This document shows, in pieces, positions 60,441 through 64,000 of a stretch of DNA of 64,000 nt. Made by a program: the position numbers and the translations under genes. Each line of letters starts with the position of its first letter. The first letter of the stretch is position 1. The notes beneath the pieces are model-generated. The model did no database searches. It saw only the letters and a program-made list of their open reading frames with translations, and was not told the DNA's origin. The stretch comes from an uncultured Armatimonadota bacterium (GTDB lineage: Bacteria > Armatimonadota > Fimbriimonadia > Fimbriimonadales > Fimbriimonadaceae), in assembly GCA_903927025.1 (NCBI GenBank), contig CAIYLG010000033.1, forward strand, positions 51,659 through 115,658, written 5' to 3'.

Positions 60441-61784
60441 CTAGGCACCGACGGCAAGAGCGGGGTCGGGTATGCCCTCCAACTCCCGCACCGTCTTGCC
60501 CGGGTCCGCACCAAGAATTGCTTTGAATAGCGGCGAGGCCATGAGTGTGGTCACAATCGCCATGATCACCAGGATGGTGAATAGGGTGTCGGAGATAACG
60601 TGCTGCTGGCGGCCAATGTTGAGGATGATCAGCTCCATCAAGCCTCGAGCATTCATCAGGGTACCGATTGCCGACGCGGATCGCCAAGATTCTCCGGCGG
60701 CCTTGGCGGCAAGCGTGCATCCACCGAATTTGCCGATCATTGCGGCCGCGCAGGCGAGCAGGCAGATAAACCATAGAGCAGGAGTGTTCAGCAGACCAAA
60801 CTTCGTGTTTAGGCCCGAGTAGACAAAGAAGAACGGCAACAGGCAACTCACGGTTAGTGGCTCGATTCTGTCGCGAAGCTGTTTGATGAGCTTGCCGCGT
60901 GGCATGGCGGCACCGACCATGAATGCTCCAAAGACTGCGTAAACGCCGATCGCGTCGGTGATATAGGCACCGCAAAACAGGAAGAGCATGGTCGTTAAGA
61001 ACGTTCCCTGAGACAGCGGCTGTCCTTCTTCCACACCTTTTGACAGAACTCGCATTAGCTTCTTCCCAACCGTGAAGTTCAGGATCGCAAAGAGCGTGCC
61101 CCCAACGATTGCGAAGATGGCAAACTTCGCTTCGTGCTTGTATGAGGCAAGTACGATGGCCAGCAGAGCCCAGGCGGTGACATCGTCTGCCGCGCCGGCA
61201 CCCAGAGCAAGCGTCCCCATCGTGGTTTGGGCGATGCCCCTTTCAACAAGGATTCTGGCGAGCATCGGAAAGGCTGTGATGCACATCGCGGCTCCCATGT
61301 ACAGCGCCGCTTCCGAGACACTTACGTTCGCGGCGAATAGATCGTGATAGCCGCCGTTAATCAGCCCGACGGCAAGAATCGCTCCTAAAGTAAAAGGCAG
61401 TACGATTCCCGCCATCGAAACGCTGATGACGCCCTTCGCTCGCTTGGAGATCAGGGCAACATTGAACTCAAGCCCAACCGTAAACATGTAGAGCACGAGC
61501 CCGAGCTGAGCGACGACATACAGCACCGTCATGGAAGGATGCTTGACCGGCACGCCTCCAACCTTCGCGATTGCGGCGGCCGGAAAAACCCATGCCTGAA
61601 GTTTGGGGAAGAACGCTCCAAAACAGGAAGGCCCCAGGATAACGCCCGTGACCATCTCCATAACCACCTGCGTTTGCCCAAGGAACTTGGAGCCAAACCA
61701 GCCCACAACTTTGCAGGCACCCAGAATCACAATGATCTGGACTAGAAACAAGAGCATTAGGTCGACGTCGGTCATCGGAGCCAT
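60441..61784 (-). CDS. CPA2-type (Kef-like) cation/proton antiporter
   Basis: 447 residues with about 12 to 13 membrane helices. The CPA2 two-aspartate motif is GAGAADDVTAW (Asp200, Asp201), and the first helices have MVTGVILGPSCFGAFFP. There is no TrkA_N domain after the last helix, so it is a membrane core only. It would exchange K+ or Na+ for H+ to control pH or potassium. It heads a likely operon with the truncated haemoglobin. Confidence 0.88.
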   Translation of the reverse strand: MAPMTDVDLMLLFLVQIIVILGACKVVGWFGSKFLGQTQVVMEMVTGVILGPSCFGAFFPKLQAWVFPAAAIAKVGGVPVKHPSMTVLYVVAQLGLVLYMFTVGLEFNVALISKRAKGVISVSMAGIVLPFTLGAILAVGLINGGYHDLFAANVSVSEAALYMGAAMCITAFPMLARILVERGIAQTTMGTLALGAGAADDVTAWALLAIVLASYKHEAKFAIFAIVGGTLFAILNFTVGKKLMRVLSKGVEEGQPLSQGTFLTTMLFLFCGAYITDAIGVYAVFGAFMVGAAMPRGKLIKQLRDRIEPLTVSCLLPFFFVYSGLNTKFGLLNTPALWFICLLACAAAMIGKFGGCTLAAKAAGESWRSASAIGTLMNARGLMELIILNIGRQQHVISDTLFTILVIMAIVTTLMASPLFKAILGADPGKTVRELEGIPDPALAVGA

Positions 61785-61902
61785 TCTAGCAGGAGGTTAG
61801 AAAAAGCACAGCATATTTTCTGGCATGAACTTTTTTGCGCGGCAACTGCACAAGAATGGCCCCATTTTGGTATCACGCGACGGTGGCCCTCATGGACTGC
61901 TC

Positions 61903-62106
61903 CTACTTGCTGGCGCGTGGTTGGCTCTCGGCAGGTTGGTAAGGGCGCCCCTCCAACCGCGGGGCAGGCGGATTCGTCGGCTTGCCAATTGGACCCGCTC
62001 CCTCAGGAACATTCGGTACCGCCGAGCAGCCCGCAAGGCATAGGCACATCCCAGCCGCCGCACCTATCGCCAGGCACGTTCTTACCGAGATTTGGATCAC
62101 TGGCAT
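61903..62106 (-). CDS. Small lipoprotein of prepilin cassette D
   Basis: 67 residues from ATG 62106, whose first base is the last base of the prepilin stop codon (TAATG). The leader ISVRTCLAIGAAAGMCLCLAGC ends in lipobox LAGC. The mature part is Pro/Ala/Gly-rich (VPEGAGPIGKPTNPPAPRL). It is similar in size and place, but not in sequence, to the lipoproteins of cassettes A-C. Confidence 0.75.
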   Translation of the reverse strand: MPVIQISVRTCLAIGAAAGMCLCLAGCSAVPNVPEGAGPIGKPTNPPAPRLEGRPYQPAESQPRASK

Positions 62107-62990
62107 TACTGCTGCACCGTGGACCACATATTGTTGGTCGTCGAGACATAGCTCGAGTCAAAAGGGATCACCTTGACATGGCCGTCCATGTAGGCGAACG
62201 GGTGCCCTCCTGGGTACCGGGGGTGCTCGGGAGGAGCGTTCCAAAACCGGCCATCGATGCTTTGATACTCGTCTATGCAGTCTGGGTCCGCAGGAAATCG
62301 CTCACAAGGAGGGGATGCAAGTCCCTTTGCCCAGTAGTAATTGTCAGAAGGGTTGCTGCCGTAGCTCCATGGGTTCAGGCAGATATCAAAGTAGTCGCTG
62401 AACCAAAACGGATCATTCGGATTGTGGATCGGCAGCGGATTGGGCTCGCAGGAACTGCCGCTTCCGGTTGAGCATTGGTACCCCTTCCAGTTTTCGACGC
62501 GCAGGGTGAAAAAGATCGTATTCGCTGGTTTCGTGATATCGGATTCCGCACGAGTGACACCTGTAATCAGGCCGTTGTTTCGAATCGATCCAAACATGGG
62601 TGGGTCGGCTTTGTCCGGGTCCGAAGGGTCCCACCAAACACTTGAGCGATCTGCGGGCTGGTCGCTGGCACTGACTCCACCCTTTCCATCCCTGATGTAG
62701 GTGTTGAGAGCCTCTTCGTAGTAGCCCGTGGACCACCAGCTGATGTAGCCTGGAATGCCCGGGTTGTCAGTAGTTTGCGTCCGTGCATATCTGCCGTCAT
62801 TGTCACCGCTGTACATGATCATGGCGGTGTCGATCTGCTTGAAGTTGCTCAGGACCAGCGTCTTCTTCGCCGCGACCTTTGCCTGAGCCAACACTGGGAA
62901 CAGGATGGCAGCCAGAGTCGCGATGATCGCGATGACGACAAGCAGCTCGATGAGCGTAAATCCCTGGCGCTTGGTGAACATGTGGGACAT
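62106..62990 (-). CDS. Prepilin-type methylation-domain protein, DUF1559-like (cassette D)
   Basis: 294 residues with the prepilin signal [19 protein letters not shown] after a short basic leader (MSHMFTKRQ), and then FPVLAQAKVAAKKTLVLSN; this copy has VLAQ instead of VFAQ. The C-terminal domain holds PFAYMDGHVKVIPF. No clear Shine-Dalgarno site is seen before ATG 62990 (M4 is an alternative). The gene is followed by a one-base overlap with the lipoprotein. Confidence 0.88.
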   Translation of the reverse strand: MSHMFTKRQGFTLIELLVVIAIIATLAAILFPVLAQAKVAAKKTLVLSNFKQIDTAMIMYSGDNDGRYARTQTTDNPGIPGYISWWSTGYYEEALNTYIRDGKGGVSASDQPADRSSVWWDPSDPDKADPPMFGSIRNNGLITGVTRAESDITKPANTIFFTLRVENWKGYQCSTGSGSSCEPNPLPIHNPNDPFWFSDYFDICLNPWSYGSNPSDNYYWAKGLASPPCERFPADPDCIDEYQSIDGRFWNAPPEHPRYPGGHPFAYMDGHVKVIPFDSSYVSTTNNMWSTVQQ

Positions 62991-63170
62991 TGTAACACGA
63001 AATGTAGCTTAGGATACATTTTGAGTCATAATAACCAAAATACAGCTCTAGATACTCATTGCGCGATCTACAAAGCTTTGATATGAAGAGAACGGCGGAG
63101 CAAGAACCCACGCCAAAGCTGTCGGAGGGTTCGTTAACCATCCTTTTTCCTCGAAGAGAGCATCATTTGC

Positions 63171-63674
63171 ATGTCGAGGGACCGTCCCACCTTCATGCAC
63201 TCCCGTCAATCTCTGTTAAGGGCGAGGCTGGCCACCATACGGCGCGACCTCAACGAGGCAATCGGTAGGATCGGTCAGGACGATCTTTCCTGGGCACCCA
63301 CGCTGGGGATGAGGACGGTTTCCGGTCAGTTGGTGGAAATCATCATCACCGAAATGCAGCTGATCAGTCAGCTTCGCGACGATCGGAGAATTGGTGATCC
63401 CACCGCAATCGCCATGCTCGGGGACACGATGGACATCGAGAACCTAAAGACATGGTCCATCCGAGTCCGCGGGGAAACGCTTGAATATCTCGATTCACTC
63501 TCCGAAGAGCAGCTCGCGGAGGAGATCAGCTTCGGAGTTGGGTGGTTCGGCTCAATGGGCTTAAGCACGATCCCTCGCGCGGAGGTCTTCCTGAATATCG
63601 CTGACCACGAGTGGTATCACGTAGGGCAATTGACTAGCTACCTTTGGGCATTAGGCATCAACCCGTATCGCTAA
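63171..63674 (+). CDS. DinB-like protein
   Basis: 167 residues; ATG 63195 is an alternative start. The four-helix DinB/YfiT-like pattern is shown by an early LRARLATIRRDLNEAIGRI helix and the terminal metal-site helix NIADHEWYHVGQLTSYLWAL with the typical H-x3-H spacing. The family includes metal-dependent transferases that act on small thiols. No partner gene is adjacent. A terminator lies downstream, shared with the opposite strand. Confidence 0.8.
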   Translation: MSRDRPTFMHSRQSLLRARLATIRRDLNEAIGRIGQDDLSWAPTLGMRTVSGQLVEIIITEMQLISQLRDDRRIGDPTAIAMLGDTMDIENLKTWSIRVRGETLEYLDSLSEEQLAEEISFGVGWFGSMGLSTIPRAEVFLNIADHEWYHVGQLTSYLWALGINPYR

Positions 63675-63819
63675 TTCCGCTTCTTCGTTTAGTGTCAGCC
63701 CCATTCGAAAACCACGGCAACCATCACCGGAACCATGGGAGGAATCACGAAAACAGCAACCCTGACCATTGCGTAACAAAATGGAACGTCCTGATGCATC
63801 GGGACGCTTCAAACAAAGA

Positions 63820-63845
63820 CAGCCCAGGCGGAATCGCCTGGGCTG
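63820..63845. terminator. Bidirectional terminator near the right edge
   Basis: An 11-bp perfect stem (63820-63830 with 63835-63845) around GAAT, flanked by AAACAAAG on the left and TTTCGTTT on the right. It serves the DinB gene on the plus strand and the partial gene on the minus strand. Confidence 0.82.
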
Positions 63846-63869
63846 TTTCGTTTCTAGGTTGTGTCTGTC

Positions 63870-64000
63870 TTAGTTGCGGACCACCGTGATGGTTCCCACG
63901 TTCTCATAGACGCCAGGTCCTACTGTAGGATCGATAACGATCTGTCGTCCTAGCTGAAGTCTCATGATGCCGCCTGTCTGAGCGACCTGGAAGTTGGGGC
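63870..64000 (-). CDS. C-terminus of a gene running off the right edge
   Basis: The last 42 residues are in the window, ending LGRQIVIDPTVGPGVYENVG followed by TITVVRN and TAA at 63870-63872. The strands and Gly/Val content suggest a beta-rich, possibly surface or pilus-linked protein. Too little remains to assign a family. Confidence 0.55.
   Translation of the reverse strand, partial: PNFQVAQTGGIMRLQLGRQIVIDPTVGPGVYENVGTITVVRN

Overview
The window looks like a chromosomal segment of an Armatimonadota bacterium, probably close to Fimbriimonas (class Fimbriimonadia). The main reason is four prepilin-type N-terminal methylation proteins whose N-terminal segment runs into the motif FPVFAQAK. 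Supporting signs are large secreted propeller proteins with Ig-like repeats, several glycoside hydrolases, few clear Shine-Dalgarno sites and many palindromic intergenic elements. The assignment is inference. I see no tRNA, rRNA, CRISPR array, insertion sequence, phage or plasmid module.

Layout. 1-6.7 kb: a 5'-truncated FecR/tryptophan-rich surface protein, a DUF1003 protein, two overlapping small unknown genes, a Tat-exported metallophosphoesterase, a possible bacterial eRF1-like protein and a DUF1080 protein. 6.7-12.4 kb: tandem paralogous WD40 propeller proteins. 12.4-17.4 kb: cupin, methyltransferase, lipoprotein, and a tyrosinase-DUF2182 operon. 17.8-25.7 kb: prepilin cassette A, PPK2, PRC-barrel protein, cupin facing a frameshifted AraC regulator, FAD oxidoreductase and a membrane protein. 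26-32.5 kb: cysteine-desulfurase-like enzyme, PAP2 phosphatase, GH78 rhamnosidase and a proline iminopeptidase. 32.7-39.7 kb: prepilin cassettes B and C around a diacylglycerol-kinase-like gene, an NRAMP-like transporter, a chagasin-like inhibitor and an intact AraC regulator. 39.7-48.7 kb: a PQQ-propeller/Ig-repeat giant, small unknown proteins, two hydrolase/acetyltransferase genes, a DoxX-like protein and a UbiB-kinase remnant. 48.8-56.6 kb: tandem GH29 fucosidases, an M1 peptidase and GNAT acetyltransferases. 56.6-64 kb: GH9 cellulase, truncated haemoglobin with a CPA2 antiporter, prepilin cassette D, DinB-like protein and a partial gene at the right edge.

How it fits together. GH78, two GH29, GH9 and DUF1080 proteins suggest a saprophyte feeding on rhamnose-, fucose- and glucan-containing plant or algal polymers. 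The most distinctive architecture is a cassette seen four times: one secreted pseudopilin-like protein followed at once by one very small lipoprotein (56-67 residues). The lipoproteins differ in sequence but keep their place, by stop/start overlap in A and D and by a short spacer with a stem-loop in B and C. One of these lipoproteins (33648-33818) is shorter than usual gene-calling limits.

Several genes look damaged or irregular. These are a single-base frameshift in an AraC regulator, an internal deletion of the whole kinase domain in a UbiB-family gene, and two enzyme genes whose conserved N-termini stay in frame but have no ATG/GTG/TTG. The intergenic spaces carry at least four families of dispersed, mostly palindromic repeats, each with two recognisable copies here.
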